A stretch of 64,000 nt of DNA from Pseudomonas sp. SL4(2022) (GCF_026625725.1 NZ_CP113060.1:2982001-3046000), one strand, 5' to 3'. Positions 52,401 to 61,078 are shown, numbered from the stretch's first letter. Numbers and translations: made by a program. The notes: a model not told the origin generated them from the letters alone.

Positions 52401-54943
52401 AGCAGGCTGGCCAGCAGCAACACGCTGGCGCAGAGCGCTGCCGGCAACGGCAGCAGCCAGCTCAGGCCCAGCGCCGCCAGGGTGGCCGGGGCCAGCAGGG
52501 AGCGGCGTAGGTTGTCGAGCATCTTCCAGCGGCCGATGTTCGGCAGCGCCTGTTTGCCGCGTAGCGGCCCGAAAATCCACGGCAGCAGCTGCCAGTCGCC
52601 CCGCGTCCAGCGGTGCTGACGCTTGCCGGCGACGTCGTAGCGTGAGGGGAATTCCTCAACCACTTCCACATCCGAAGCCAGGCCTGCGCGGGCGAAAACC
52701 CCTTCGAACAGATCGTGGCTGAGCAGGCTGTTTTCCCTGACTCGGCCGGCCAGCGCGGCCTCGAAGGCGTCGATGTCGTAGATGCCCTTGCCGGTAAAGG
52801 AGCCTTCGCCGAACAGGTCCTGGTACACATCGGACACAGCCGCCGCGTAAGGGTCCATGCCGCCGGGGCTGGAGAAGACCTTCTGGTACAGCGAGCCCTC
52901 GCGCTGCAACGGCAGTGACGGGGTCACTCGTGGCTGCAGAATCGCGTAGCCGCCGACCACCCGTTGCAGCGCGCTGTTGAATCGCGGGTGGTTCAGCGGA
53001 TGGGCCATTTTGCCGACCAGGCGCAGCGCGGCATCGCGCGGCAGGCGGGTGTCGGCGTCCAGGGTGATGACGTAGCGCACCGCGTCCGGCACGCGCTGGA
53101 TAAGCCCTGGCACCGGGGTAAAGCTGGTGTCATCGGCACCGCGCAGCAAGCGATTGAGTTCATGCAGCTTGCCGCGTTTGCGCTCCCAGCCCATCCAGAC
53201 GTTTTCACTAGGGTTGAACTGTCGCCGGCGGTGCAACAGGAGAAAGCGGCTGCCGGCGATACCTGGCCCGTAACGCTGGTTGAGCTGGTCGATGGCGGCG
53301 CTGGCCAGCTGCAGTAATGCGGCATCGCTGGCCAGGTCTTCCTGCTGAGCATCCAAGCCATCGGTGAGCAGGGCGAAGGTCAGATCGCCGCCATGCCCGG
53401 CCAGGTGATGCACTTCCAGACGCTCGATCTGCTCCAGCAGATCAGCCTCGCTGCCAAGCAGGGTCGGCACGGCAATCAGCGTGCGCAGACTGCTGGGCAC
53501 CCCTTCGCTGAGCTCCAGGCCCGGCAGGCCCATGGCGCCGAAGCTGTTACTGACGGCGCGGTTGACCAGCGCGGTGGCCACTTCGCTGGCCGGCAGAAAG
53601 CCCAGCACCCCCAGCGCCAGCAGCCAGCCGGCCGTCACGCCCTGGCCGGCCAGGCTGAACAGCGCCAGGCCCAGCAGCAGACTGGCCAGGCCAATGATGG
53701 CGCCGACATAGCCGGGCATGCCGAGGCGCATATGGCCACGGCTGATGCGCAGACGCAGCGGCGGGCGAAAATTGATGCGCTGCTCCAGCGCCAGCCGGCC
53801 TTCGGCGATCAGGTGGTAGCCGGGGTCGCGGGTGCGTGGGTCGGCATGCTCGGTTGTGCCGGCCAGTTGGCTGGCCTGCAGGGCCTGTTCGGCAACCTCC
53901 AGTTCGCTGCAGGTGCTGCCACGGGCGAGTTGCTCGATGGCGCTGCGGTACTGGTTGCGGGTAGCAAAATCCATCGCGGCAAAGTCGCTGCGGGCGCCCA
54001 GGCGGGCATCCACCAGGCTGACGTTTTCGAACAGCTGTGCCCAGTCGATGGAGGAAATCAGGCGCATGCTGTTGATGATGTTGCGCACCGTGAGGTTGGA
54101 CGCGCCCTGGCGCTGCTGCGCGTGCTGCACCACTTCATCGCTGCTGCTGCCCTGCGCGCCGAGGCGCTCTTCCAGCCAGCCCAGCGCCGGCGTGGTGAGC
54201 GGGTCATGGTCACGCAAGCGCTTGGCCAGTTGTGCGGCAAATGGCTCGCTCAACGCGCTGCGGGCGCGCTCGTGCAACTCCCTGTCGAGCGCCGTGTAGG
54301 GGGCGTTTTTACCCAGCAGGCGGCTGGCCAGGGCATCGGCATCTGCCCGGGCGCTGCGCCCGGCGGTCATCTGGTCGGCCAGGCGGCGCAGGTTTTCGAT
54401 CAGCACGATGCGCAGGGTGATGGCCACGGCCCACAGTTCGCCGATGGTCAACGGTTGCACTTGCTGATAGGCGACGATAAAGCGCTGCAGGATGTCCGGG
54501 TCGACGTGGCTGTCGGTGTGGGCAATAAATGCCCAGGCCAGGCCCAGCACCCGTGGATACCCGGCAAAAGGACCGCTGGCGAGTTTCGGCAGCTGGCGGT
54601 AATAGCCTGGCGGCAGGTCATCGCGAATCTCGCGAATCTGCTCCTCGACCAGGTGATAGTTGTCCAGCAGCCACTCGGCCGCCGGCACCACGCCACGGCC
54701 GTTGGCCAGTTCCGCAGCACTGGCGCGGTAGGCCGCAAGCAATACCTTGGCGTTGTCGTTCAGCCGGCGATGCAAGGACAGCACGGCGGGCGGCTTACTG
54801 CTGATCGGTTGGGCAGCGGCCAGGGTGTAGGCATGTTGTTCGAGGCGTTCGATGCCGAACAGTTCTTCGCGTACCGGCGCGTGATCAAGCCATGGCGAGG
54901 GTGCAGCGGCATGGCCGAATAGAGCAGTAAAGACGGAGGTCAT
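46439..54943 (-). CDS. cgs: Cyclic beta-1,2-glucan synthase
   Basis: A 2834-residue inner-membrane enzyme, the same size as Agrobacterium ChvB and Brucella Cgs. Domain order: N-terminal region (1-about 410), membrane helices (about 415-465), GT84 glycosyltransferase with TLDADTRLP near 628 and QHRWTRGDW near 777, further helices (about 815-1000), a glycoamylase-like domain (SWSGSMFEYLMPSL near 1335), carbohydrate-binding domains, and a GH94 phosphorylase-like domain with GGDWNDGMN near 2512. The enzyme primes, elongates, trims and cyclises beta-1,2-glucan from UDP-glucose; the product acts in periplasmic osmoadaptation and host interaction. All key motifs are intact. No exporter gene (ndvA/chvA type) adjoins it. 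Confidence 0.93.
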   Translation of the reverse strand: MTSVFTALFGHAAAPSPWLDHAPVREELFGIERLEQHAYTLAAAQPISSKPPAVLSLHRRLNDNAKVLLAAYRASAAELANGRGVVPAAEWLLDNYHLVEEQIREIRDDLPPGYYRQLPKLASGPFAGYPRVLGLAWAFIAHTDSHVDPDILQRFIVAYQQVQPLTIGELWAVAITLRIVLIENLRRLADQMTAGRSARADADALASRLLGKNAPYTALDRELHERARSALSEPFAAQLAKRLRDHDPLTTPALGWLEERLGAQGSSSDEVVQHAQQRQGASNLTVRNIINSMRLISSIDWAQLFENVSLVDARLGARSDFAAMDFATRNQYRSAIEQLARGSTCSELEVAEQALQASQLAGTTEHADPRTRDPGYHLIAEGRLALEQRINFRPPLRLRISRGHMRLGMPGYVGAIIGLASLLLGLALFSLAGQGVTAGWLLALGVLGFLPASEVATALVNRAVSNSFGAMGLPGLELSEGVPSSLRTLIAVPTLLGSEADLLEQIERLEVHHLAGHGGDLTFALLTDGLDAQQEDLASDAALLQLASAAIDQLNQRYGPGIAGSRFLLLHRRRQFNPSENVWMGWERKRGKLHELNRLLRGADDTSFTPVPGLIQRVPDAVRYVITLDADTRLPRDAALRLVGKMAHPLNHPRFNSALQRVVGGYAILQPRVTPSLPLQREGSLYQKVFSSPGGMDPYAAAVSDVYQDLFGEGSFTGKGIYDIDAFEAALAGRVRENSLLSHDLFEGVFARAGLASDVEVVEEFPSRYDVAGKRQHRWTRGDWQLLPWIFGPLRGKQALPNIGRWKMLDNLRRSLLAPATLAALGLSWLLPLPAALCASVLLLASLLIPTLLPLCFGLLPARAGIRWRSHLGKLRDDLLLALLQSALNLTFLADQSWRMLDAISRTLTRLLITRRNLLEWTTAAQAAISPRLKLLGFYRGMAGGTTLGLLLCALALFWSPTSWPLVLPFALLWLSAPAIALLVSRSPRVAKRLLIDPTQRNELRLIARRTWRFFETFVTPADNQLPPDNFQEDPKPVIAHRTSPTNMGLYLLCAIAARDFGWAGTQGTLARLQATLAVMAQLQRHRGHFFNWYDTEDLRPLAPAYVSSVDSGNLAGHLLVVANACEEWLNAPVSADARQGIDDNLQLARAALAVMPAAGSERSQQLHQLLQQIDAGLNGAQPLFSLLPTLLRLSDKATQLAGGIAPLDTDNQAGDLLFWLQALAQALNDLQQDAELTESQRTTLHDALRSVAEQARNMALGMDFAFLLEPERKLLSIGFCLADNSLDSSCYDLLASEARLASLFAIAKGDVSTRHWFRLGRTATPLGSGSALISWSGSMFEYLMPSLVMRAPAGSLLEQTNRLVVARQAAYGNDLGIPWGISESAYNARDMEQTYQYSNFGVPGLGLKRGLSANRVIAPYATGLATMVDPQGALANYRRLSEMGALGRYGFYEALDFTHTRLPDEQPFAIVRNFMAHHQGMSIVAIANTLHDGQMRARFHREPMIQACELLLQERMPRNVAVAHPRAEEVSACAAEADCTLHNERRLNHFNGNPPVTHLLSNGRYSVMLTASGAGYSRWRDIAITRWQEDSTRDPHGSFIFLWDTRNGTHWSLGAQPSSGNPYDEVVFAEDYASYSRHDGNLSTNLEVLVSGEDDGEVRRVSLTNSGRVAREIELTSYAELVLASAASDNAHPAFSKLFVVTEYLPAFAALIATRRPRSASEPSLWAAHFAVIEGDVSAEPQYESDRAQFLGRSCALHAAAVIRQGQRLSNTVGTVLDPIFSLRQRLLIEPGKIARVAFWTVVAPTREALLDLIDKHHDRSAFERAKTLAWTQAQVQLRHLDMLAAEAADFQRLAAPILYADSRFRAPQASLLRGLGSQSGLWSQGISGDLPIVLLRISDAEDIAQVRQLLRAHEYWRMKRLAVDLVIVNEHASSYLQDLQVAIETAVRSSQSRPRFTAELAQGAVFVLRADLLSGEYRERLQAVARVLLVAHRGPIAEQLARIPACPSPVPASASNHSAQPLPVFHAAPPSPLECANGLGGFDLDGREYVVRLDAWSNTPAPWINVIANPQFGFQVSAEGSGYTWADNSRENQLTPWSNDPVSDPPGEALYIRDEDSLALFSPTAQPLRDSGHYEARHGFGYSRFSHQASGIAMELLQFVPLDDPIKISRLTLRNLSGRPRRLSVTAYAEWVLGSTRAASAPFIVSQQDSATGAVLVRNPWSIAFTGRSAFSDLGGRQSSWTADRSEFIGRNGSLTQPAALARLATLSGSLGAGLDPCTALQCQLELQPGESVEVLWFLGQCASEQQASSLVTQYREADLDAVLLKVQAHWQRVLGAVQVQTPSRAMDIMLNGWLLYQTLACRVWARSAFYQASGAYGFRDQLQDGMALTFASPSITRGHILRAASRQFVEGDVQHWWLPHSGQGVRTRISDDRVWLAYATAQYIQCSGDAAILDEQLDFLEGPLLTAGEHDAFFQPMQADAPDSLFEHCARGLDQCLQLTGELGLPLIGGGDWNDGMNRVGEHGKGESVWLGWLLLRTIALFAPYAETHDSARAAHWRTHAAQLRAALEAHAWDGQWYRRATFDDGTWLGSVQSSECRIDSIAQSWAVLSASADPRRANMAMAAMQRQLIREDDGIALLFTPPFDKTPLEPGYIKGYPPGLRENGGQYSHAAMWAILAYCQLGSAKQAFDLFDLVNPINHGNSPEACQRYKVEPYVLAADVYAVVPHNGRGGWTWYTGAAGWMHRAGVEGILGIRREGDWLLLNPCIPPDWPGFSAGIALAGSHYQIELSNPAQRSQGIRQAWLDDQPITCPPGPLKVALDGAVHRLRIEL

Positions 54944-55284
54944 AGGGCGCGGTTCCAGCCATCATCGGCATGCGCGATGGGCGTCGAGGTGCGAGGCCCA
55001 TCTGAGAAACCGCGACAGCGGACCTACGAAGTCACGATTGCCGTGCCCCTGTTGCTTCGCCGTGCTGATTTTGCATATTGGCCGCAGACGCTGGCGTGTC
55101 CGGTCAACACCCAAGACCCGGGTACCGCGATGGCGAGGTAAACCTGCCCCATCGGGAAGAATGCTGTCGCAGCATTGTCGTCACCCTACAGCACCGCTGC
55201 TGCCAGGGTCTGTTCGCTAGCGGACATAGCGGGCAATGGAGCGTTGTGCGGGGGTGACTCTGCGAGTGCCGGTTTCGCGAAAAT
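54944..55284. other. Intergenic region between gluQ and the glucan synthase gene
   Basis: A 341-base gap with no convincing gene. It should hold the promoter of the glucan synthase gene. A small hairpin AATGCTG-TCG-CAGCATT lies at 55160-55176. Confidence 0.5.
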
Positions 55285-56172
55285 CTAGCGCAGCTGCGCT
55301 TCAGCCAGGGTCAGGCTGCGCGGTATACGTGAGGCATCCCAATGCATGCTGGCCCAGCGCAGCAGTTCGGCCGGCTGGCCGTCGTGGGCGGCGTCCGGCA
55401 ACGGCTGGCCCAGCGCACGCAGGGCACGGATCAGCAGTGGCGTGGCCTGATCGGCCGGCAGCGGCGGCGAGCGGTAGGATTTGCCCAGTTTGTGGCCATC
55501 CGGTTGGATGATCAGCGGCACATGCAGGTAGCGTGGCTGCGCCAGGCCGAGCAGCTCTTGCAGGTACAGCTGGCGTGGGGTGGAGTCGAGCAGGTCGGCG
55601 CCGCGCACCACATCGGTCACACCCTGCCAGGCATCGTCGAGCACCACCGCCAGCTGGTAGGCATACAGGCCATCGCGGCGGCGAATCACGAAGTCGCCGA
55701 CCTCGCGGCCCAGGTGCTGGCGGTAATCACCCTGTACGCGGTCGACAAAGTGGTAGTTCAGCTCCGGCACGCGCAGACGAATCGCCGCATCGACAAAGCC
55801 GTGGCCGGCATTACGGCAGGTGCCGGGGTAGATGCCCTGAGTACCTTCCAGTTGTTTGCGTGAGCAGGTGCAGGCGTAGGCCAGGCCCTGGCTGAGCAGG
55901 CGATCGACCAGTGCGGCGTATTCGGCGTGGCGCTCACTCTGGCGTACCAGTTCGCCGTCCCACTCGAAGCCGTAGCTTTCCAGGGTGCTGAGAATGGCGG
56001 CCTGAGCGCCGACGACTTCGCGTGGCGGGTCGAGGTCTTCCATGCGCAGCAGCCAGCGGCCATTGACCGCGCGCGCGTCAAGGTAGGACGCAAGAGCTGC
56101 GACCAGTGAGCCGAAGTGCAGGTAGCCGCTTGGGGTGGGGGCGAAGCGGCCGATATAAGCAGCTGTGTTCAT
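55285..56172 (-). CDS. gluQ: Glutamyl-Q tRNA(Asp) synthetase
   Basis: A 295-residue truncated relative of glutamyl-tRNA synthetase lacking the anticodon-binding domain. It attaches glutamate to the queuosine base of tRNA(Asp). The HIGH-equivalent is HFGS at residues 19-22, zinc-ligand cysteines lie in CTCSRKQLEG (about residue 101), and the KMSKS-equivalent is KLGKS near 229. It lies downstream of dksA on the same strand, the conserved dksA-gluQ order, but a terminator and a palindromic element now separate the two. Confidence 0.93.
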   Translation of the reverse strand: MNTAAYIGRFAPTPSGYLHFGSLVAALASYLDARAVNGRWLLRMEDLDPPREVVGAQAAILSTLESYGFEWDGELVRQSERHAEYAALVDRLLSQGLAYACTCSRKQLEGTQGIYPGTCRNAGHGFVDAAIRLRVPELNYHFVDRVQGDYRQHLGREVGDFVIRRRDGLYAYQLAVVLDDAWQGVTDVVRGADLLDSTPRQLYLQELLGLAQPRYLHVPLIIQPDGHKLGKSYRSPPLPADQATPLLIRALRALGQPLPDAAHDGQPAELLRWASMHWDASRIPRSLTLAEAQLR

Positions 56173-56182
56173 ACGTGCGGGT

Positions 56183-56335
56183 CAACAGGCTTTGAAAACG
56201 ACCTGCGTGGTCGATACTGCGTTAGAAATGATCTGGGACGCGGCGTCTCGAAATGCTCATTTACGTCAGTAAACTCCGCTTTCTCGGTCATTTCTGCCTT
56301 GTCTCGCCTGCCTCGCCTACGTTTCAAAACCTGTT
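56183..56335. repeat. MITE-like palindromic element between dksA and gluQ
   Basis: A 153-base element with near-matching inverted ends: CAACAGGCTTTGAAAACG at 56183-56200 and CGTTTCAAAACCTGTTG at 56320-56336. Nested symmetry continues inward (GAAATGA near 56226 with TCATTTC near 56288; TTTACGTCAGTAAA in the middle). No coding capacity. It looks like a small non-autonomous mobile or structured repeat. Confidence 0.7.
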
Positions 56336-56364
56336 GCGCATACATATGCAGAGACAGAAACAAC

Positions 56365-56386
56365 AGAGGGTGCCGAAGCACCCTCT
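56365..56386 (-). terminator. Terminator downstream of dksA
   Basis: Arms AGAGGGTGC (56365-56373) and GCACCCTCT (56378-56386) are perfect. Read on the minus strand the loop is TTCG, a stable tetraloop, followed by GTTGTTTCTG. It lies 9 bases after the dksA stop. Confidence 0.85.
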
Positions 56387-56394
56387 GGGTCAGA

Positions 56395-56838
56395 TCAGGA
56401 ACCGATCTGCTTTTCCTTGATTTCCGCCAGCGTCTTGCAATCGATGCACAGGGTGGCGGTAGGGCGGGCTTCCAGACGGCGGATGCCGATTTCTACGCCG
56501 CAAGAATCGCACCAGCCGTAGTCGTTGTCTTCGATCAGCTGCAGGGTTTCGTCGATCTTCTTGATCAGCTTGCGCTCGCGATCACGGGCACGCAGTTCCA
56601 GGCTGAATTCTTCTTCCTGGCTGGCACGGTCCGCTGGATCGGGGAAGTTGGCTGCTTCGTCCTGCATGTGGTGCACAGTACGATCAACTTCCTGCATCAG
56701 CTCCAGCTTCCACTTGTTAAGGATGCCGGTGAAGTGGGCGCGCATCGGCTCACCCATGTATTCCTCGCCCTTTGTTTCTTTATAGGGCTCGAAACCGCGA
56801 GTCAGTTGGCTGCTTTTTGCTTTTGCTTTGGTGGGCAT
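56395..56838 (-). CDS. dksA: RNA polymerase-binding transcription factor DksA
   Basis: A 147-residue protein that enters the RNA polymerase secondary channel and works with ppGpp to control rRNA and amino-acid promoters. The long coiled coil (about 35-105) carries the acidic tip [11 protein letters not shown], and the C-terminal zinc finger has CDSCG and CIDC. This is the zinc-containing standard DksA, not the Cys-poor DksA2 variant. The length equals that of other Pseudomonas DksA proteins. Confidence 0.96.
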   Translation of the reverse strand: MPTKAKAKSSQLTRGFEPYKETKGEEYMGEPMRAHFTGILNKWKLELMQEVDRTVHHMQDEAANFPDPADRASQEEEFSLELRARDRERKLIKKIDETLQLIEDNDYGWCDSCGVEIGIRRLEARPTATLCIDCKTLAEIKEKQIGS

Positions 56839-57034
56839 GGATGACCGCCTCTCACTCTCTCTAATCCACTGCGCAGGACGGTGTCCCTTGCCGATTCCAC
56901 GTCGCGTAGAACCGGCCCTGCGGCTGCAAGCGGGCGAACTTACCAGAACAACTCAGCCTGCGCCACTCCCGGTTGTCGAAGCTGCGCCGGGTATGCTTTA
57001 GAATCCGCGCCTTATCTCCCAGGCAGGCAGTCCC

Positions 57035-58216
57035 ATGGTCCCGTCCTACAGTGCGCGCAGCCGCGCCATAGAACCTTTTCACGTGATGGCGCTGCTGGCC
57101 CGTGCCAATCAGCTGCAGGCCGACGGCCATGATGTGATCCATCTGGAAATCGGTGAGCCGGACTTCACCACCGCCGCGCCGATTGTCGCCGCCGGGCAGG
57201 CGGCGCTGGCCGATGGGCACACCCGTTACACCGCCGCGCGCGGCCTGCCGGCCCTACGCGAGGCGATTTCCAGTTTCTATGGCCAACGTTACGGTCTGGA
57301 TATCGACCCGCAGCGCATTCTAATCACCCCCGGCGGCTCGGGTGCCTTGCTGCTGGCCACCAGCCTGCTGGTCGACCCCGGCAAGCACTGGCTGCTGGCT
57401 GACCCCGGTTACCCCTGCAACCGGCATTTTCTGCGCCTGGTCGAAGGTGCGGCGCAGCTGGTGCCGGTTGGCCCGGAGGTGCGTTATCAGCTGACGCCTG
57501 AGCTGATCGAGCGTCATTGGGATCAGCACAGCGTCGGCGCACTGGTGGCTTCCCCGGCCAATCCGACCGGCACTTTGCTCAGCCGCGACGAGCTGGGCGG
57601 GTTGTCTCAGGCGTTGAAGGCGCGTGGCGGGCATCTGGTGGTGGATGAGATCTACCACGGCCTGACCTACGGTGTAGACGCCGCCAGCGTGCTGGAAGTG
57701 GACGACGAAGCCTTTGTGCTCAACAGTTTTTCCAAGTATTTCGGCATGACTGGCTGGCGCCTTGGCTGGCTGGTGGCACCACCGGCCGCCGTGCCGGAAC
57801 TGGAGAAATTGGCGCAGAACCTCTATATCAGCGCGCCGAGCATGGCCCAGCACGCCGCGTTGGCCTGCTTTCAGCCGCAGACCCTGGAGATCCTCGAACA
57901 GCGCCGTCACGCATTTCAGCGCCGCCGCGATTTCCTCCTGCCGGCGCTGCGTGAGCTGGGCTTCAAGATCGCTGTGGAGCCGGAGGGCGCCTTCTATTTA
58001 TATGCCGACATCAGCGCCTTCGGCGGTGATGCCTTTGCCTTCTGCCAGCACTTTCTGGAAACCGAGCATGTGGCCTTTACCCCCGGCCTGGATTTTGGCC
58101 GCTACCAGGCGACGCAGCATGTGCGTTTTGCCTACACCCAGGACCTGCCGCGTCTGCAGCAGGCGGTGGATCGCATCAAACGTGGCTTGAACAGCTGGAA
58201 GCCCCATGCTGTTTGA
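57035..58216 (+). CDS. Pyridoxal-phosphate-dependent aminotransferase (class I/II)
   Basis: A 393-residue fold-type I aminotransferase of the aspartate/alanine aminotransferase group. Features: EIGEPDF near residue 40, [14 protein letters not shown] near 67, PANPTGT near 173, PLP-binding Lys234 in [16 protein letters not shown], and the C-terminal substrate Arg in HVRFAYTQ. It transfers amino groups between amino and keto acids; the specificity cannot be read. The stop overlaps the sfsA start by 11 bases, so the two are co-transcribed. It is divergent from dksA. Confidence 0.92.
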   Translation: MVPSYSARSRAIEPFHVMALLARANQLQADGHDVIHLEIGEPDFTTAAPIVAAGQAALADGHTRYTAARGLPALREAISSFYGQRYGLDIDPQRILITPGGSGALLLATSLLVDPGKHWLLADPGYPCNRHFLRLVEGAAQLVPVGPEVRYQLTPELIERHWDQHSVGALVASPANPTGTLLSRDELGGLSQALKARGGHLVVDEIYHGLTYGVDAASVLEVDDEAFVLNSFSKYFGMTGWRLGWLVAPPAAVPELEKLAQNLYISAPSMAQHAALACFQPQTLEILEQRRHAFQRRRDFLLPALRELGFKIAVEPEGAFYLYADISAFGGDAFAFCQHFLETEHVAFTPGLDFGRYQATQHVRFAYTQDLPRLQQAVDRIKRGLNSWKPHAV

Positions 58217-58913
58217 GCCACCACTGGAAGAAGGGCGCCTGCTGCGTCGCTACAAGCGCTTTCTCGCCGATATCGAGACCGTCAGCGGCGAGCGGCTGAC
58301 CATCCACTGCGCCAATACGGGCTCGATGCTCAACTGCATGAGCGAGGGCGCGCGCATCTGGTTCAGTCGCAGTCACGACCCCAAGCGCAAACTGCCGGGC
58401 ACCTGGGAGATCGGTGAAACGCCGCACGGTCGTCTGGCGGTGATCAACACCGGGCGCGCTAATGCCCTGGTGGAAGAAGCGCTGCGTGCCGGGCTGATCG
58501 CCGAGCTGAACGGCTTTACCAGCCTCAAGCGCGAAGTGCCTTACGGTCAGGAACGCAGCCGTATCGACTTTCGCTTGGACTACCCGGCAGGTGCGGCGTT
58601 CGTCGAAGTTAAGAGCGTCACCCTGGGGTTCGCCGACAGCCGCGTCGCCGCCTTTCCTGATGCGCGCACCGAGCGTGGCAGCAAACACCTGCGTGAGCTG
58701 GCGGCACTGGCCCGTGAGGGCATTCGCGCGGTGCAGCTGTATTGCGTGAACCTGACGGACATTGATGCGGTGCGCCCGGCCGAGGAAATCGACCCGGCCT
58801 ACGCCGCTGCTTTGCGTGAGGCGGTGAGCGCCGGTGTTGAAGTACTGGCTTACGGCGCGGCGATCAGCGCGCAGGGTGTGCAGCTGATCACGCGTCTGGA
58901 TGTGCGGTTGTAG
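58206..58913 (+). CDS. sfsA: DNA/RNA nuclease SfsA family protein
   Basis: A 235-residue SfsA protein. It has the N-terminal OB-like domain ([25 protein letters not shown]) and the nuclease-like C-terminal domain ([18 protein letters not shown]). First described in E. coli as a sugar fermentation stimulation protein and later as a nucleic-acid-binding nuclease. The start ATG 58206 lies inside the aminotransferase gene. Confidence 0.93.
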   Translation: MLFEPPLEEGRLLRRYKRFLADIETVSGERLTIHCANTGSMLNCMSEGARIWFSRSHDPKRKLPGTWEIGETPHGRLAVINTGRANALVEEALRAGLIAELNGFTSLKREVPYGQERSRIDFRLDYPAGAAFVEVKSVTLGFADSRVAAFPDARTERGSKHLRELAALAREGIRAVQLYCVNLTDIDAVRPAEEIDPAYAAALREAVSAGVEVLAYGAAISAQGVQLITRLDVRL

Positions 58914-58936
58914 GATCGGGGCTTTCCGTTCCTCTT

Positions 58937-60115
58937 TTAATGTTGCGTTCTGCCGGCTGGTAACGCTTGCACAGGTTGCATGGCGCTGCGCAGCTGCTGC
59001 TCGAACAGCTCGACAATCGCCGGCCAGCCCTGGCGAGAGGCATGCAGTCGCGCATTCAGGCGCACCCGGCGCAGGCCTTCGTGGTCGGTCAGCAACCAGC
59101 TGGCGGCGTCGATAAAGCCTTGTTCGTCCTCGGCCACCGCCAACGCGCCGTTATGCCCGTGGCGGATATGCTGTGCGGCCGCCGCTTGATCAAACGCCAC
59201 CACGCCAAGGCCTGAAGCCAGGGCTTCGAGCACCACATTGCCGAAGGTTTCCGAGAGGCTGGGAAACACGAACAGATCGCCCGAGGCGTAATGCGCGGCC
59301 AGCGCTTCGCCGCGCTGCAGGCCGCAGAACACCGCATCCGGCAGCAGTTGCTGCAGGTTGGCGCGTTGTGGGCCATCGCCGACCACAATCAGTTTCAGCC
59401 GCCGCTGCGGGTGCGCCTGTTGCAGCGCTTGAAAGCTCTTGCTGAGCAAGGCCAGGTTCTTTTCCACCGCCAGGCGGCCGACATGCAGGATGGCGATGTC
59501 CTGTTCTGCCAGGCCCCAGCGCTCGCGCAGGGTTGCGCAGCGTTTGGCCGGGTGGAACAGCTGGCTGTCGACGCCCCGCGAAAGCAGTTCCAGGTTGTCG
59601 AAACCACGGCGGTGCAGCTCGATTTGCTGACTGACGCTGGGCACCAGGGTCATCTGCGAGCGGTTGTGGAACCAGCGCAGGTAATTGGTCAAAAGGCGGG
59701 TTAACAGACCAAAGCCGTAATGCCCGGTGTACTGCTGGAAGTTGGTGTGAAAACCGCTGACTACCGGGATCCGCAAGCGCCGCGCTGCGCGCAAGGCGGA
59801 CAGGCCCAGCGGCCCTTCGGTGGCGATATACAGCACATCCGGGCGCTGTCGTTGCCAGTTGCGCAGCAGCTTGTGCACCGACGACTGGCCCCACTGCAAA
59901 CCGGGATAGCCGGGCAGCGGCCAGCCACGGGTCAGCAGCAGGTCCTGATCGGCCGCGCCGCGTGGGTCGACGTTCTGCCGCGGACGCACCAGTTGCACGC
60001 GATGGCCACGGCCACGCAAGCCGTCGACCAGGCGCCCGAGGGTGTTGGCCACGCCGTTGATTTCCGGCGGGAAGGTTTCGCTGATCAGCGCGATATGCAG
60101 GGAAGCTGTGCTCAT
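58937..60115 (-). CDS. GT4 family glycosyltransferase (MgtA/PimB-like)
   Basis: A 392-residue retaining glycosyltransferase of the GT-B fold. The N-terminal ETFPPEINGVANTLGRLVDGL and HTNFQQYTGHYG are typical of the mannosyl/glucosyltransferases that act on lipids. The C-terminal donor site has HVGRLAVEKNL and the EX7E region FPSLSETFGNVVLEALASG. It probably adds a sugar to a membrane lipid from a nucleotide sugar; the acceptor is unknown. It stands between sfsA (convergent) and the LysR gene. Confidence 0.88.
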   Translation of the reverse strand: MSTASLHIALISETFPPEINGVANTLGRLVDGLRGRGHRVQLVRPRQNVDPRGAADQDLLLTRGWPLPGYPGLQWGQSSVHKLLRNWQRQRPDVLYIATEGPLGLSALRAARRLRIPVVSGFHTNFQQYTGHYGFGLLTRLLTNYLRWFHNRSQMTLVPSVSQQIELHRRGFDNLELLSRGVDSQLFHPAKRCATLRERWGLAEQDIAILHVGRLAVEKNLALLSKSFQALQQAHPQRRLKLIVVGDGPQRANLQQLLPDAVFCGLQRGEALAAHYASGDLFVFPSLSETFGNVVLEALASGLGVVAFDQAAAAQHIRHGHNGALAVAEDEQGFIDAASWLLTDHEGLRRVRLNARLHASRQGWPAIVELFEQQLRSAMQPVQALPAGRTQH

Positions 60116-60173
60116 GGCAGCAGTGTCCGCTGCCGCTATGTAATGACTGTGACGCTTTGGTTGCGTTTGTATT

Positions 60174-61076
60174 TCAGTCGAGCAGTTCGATCAGCTGTTG
60201 GCGCAGCCAGGCGTGCGCCGGGTCGAGGTGCTGTTGCTGATGCCAGATCAGGCTGACCTGCACCGGTGGCATATCGAAGGGCAGCGGCGCGATTTCCAGC
60301 GCATGCACCGGAGCGAAGGCTTCGGCCAGACGCGCGGGCACGGTGCCGAGCAGGTCGGTCTGGGCAACGATGGCCGGGATCGGCAGGTAGTTGGGCAAAT
60401 GCAGCGCCGCCTGCCGGCGCACCCTGGCCGAGCCGAGGACGATCTCCAGCGGCGAGCCACGTCCGGCGCGCGGCGTTACCGTGATATGTCGCGCCTGCTG
60501 GTAATCCTCCAGGCTCAGCCCGCCGATAAAGGCCGGGTGGCCGGCGCGGCCGATGGCCACCAGCGGTTCTTCGCGCAGCGGCGCGTAATGCAGGTCGGGT
60601 GAGTCGAAGTGCAGGTAATCGATAGCCAGGTCCAGCGCACCGCTTTCCAGACGTTGTACCAGGCTGTCGGCATCATCGGCTTGCACCAAAAGCTCGACCT
60701 GCGCGGCGTGACGTGCCAGGTGTGCCTGCAACATGGGCAGCAGCGCAGCTTGTGCGTAGTCATTCAGGGATAGGCTGAAGGCGTGTGGCGTTTGTGGATC
60801 AAACGGCTCGGCCGGGCCCAGGCCGGTCTGCAGCAGGCGCAAAGCCTGACGTACCGGCAGATACAAAGCCTGGGCGCGGGCGGTGGGCGTCAGGCCCCGG
60901 GCGGTGCGCAGAAACAGCTCTTCGCCGAGTTGCTGGCGCAGGCGGGCGAGGGCGTTGCTCACCGTCGACTGGCTCAGGTGCAGGCGTTCGGCGGCGCGGG
61001 TCAGGTTGCCTTCCTGCATCAGGGCATCGAAAACCAGCAGCAGATTGAGGTCGAGCTGACGCAAATTCGTTATCAA
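60174..61076 (-). CDS. LysR family transcriptional regulator
   Basis: A 300-residue LysR protein of the NodD/LeuO-like subgroup (NLRQLDLNLLLVFDALMQEGNLTRAAERLHLSQSTVSNALARLRQQLGEELF, HTH about 1-65) with an effector-binding domain. No ATG is available; TTG 61076 is the best start although the ribosome site is weak. It is divergent from the hydroxylase-SRPBCC gene, 82 bases away, and probably regulates it. An inverted repeat sits next to the start. Confidence 0.88.
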   Translation of the reverse strand: MITNLRQLDLNLLLVFDALMQEGNLTRAAERLHLSQSTVSNALARLRQQLGEELFLRTARGLTPTARAQALYLPVRQALRLLQTGLGPAEPFDPQTPHAFSLSLNDYAQAALLPMLQAHLARHAAQVELLVQADDADSLVQRLESGALDLAIDYLHFDSPDLHYAPLREEPLVAIGRAGHPAFIGGLSLEDYQQARHITVTPRAGRGSPLEIVLGSARVRRQAALHLPNYLPIPAIVAQTDLLGTVPARLAEAFAPVHALEIAPLPFDMPPVQVSLIWHQQQHLDPAHAWLRQQLIELLD

Positions 61077-61078
61077 GA

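Noticed and set aside
53393..54922. 509-codon plus-strand open frame
   Set aside because: Antisense to the glucan synthase gene; Gln/His/Ala-rich shadow.
56169..56381. 70-codon minus-strand frame
   Set aside because: Lies inside the palindromic element; the frame follows from its repeats.
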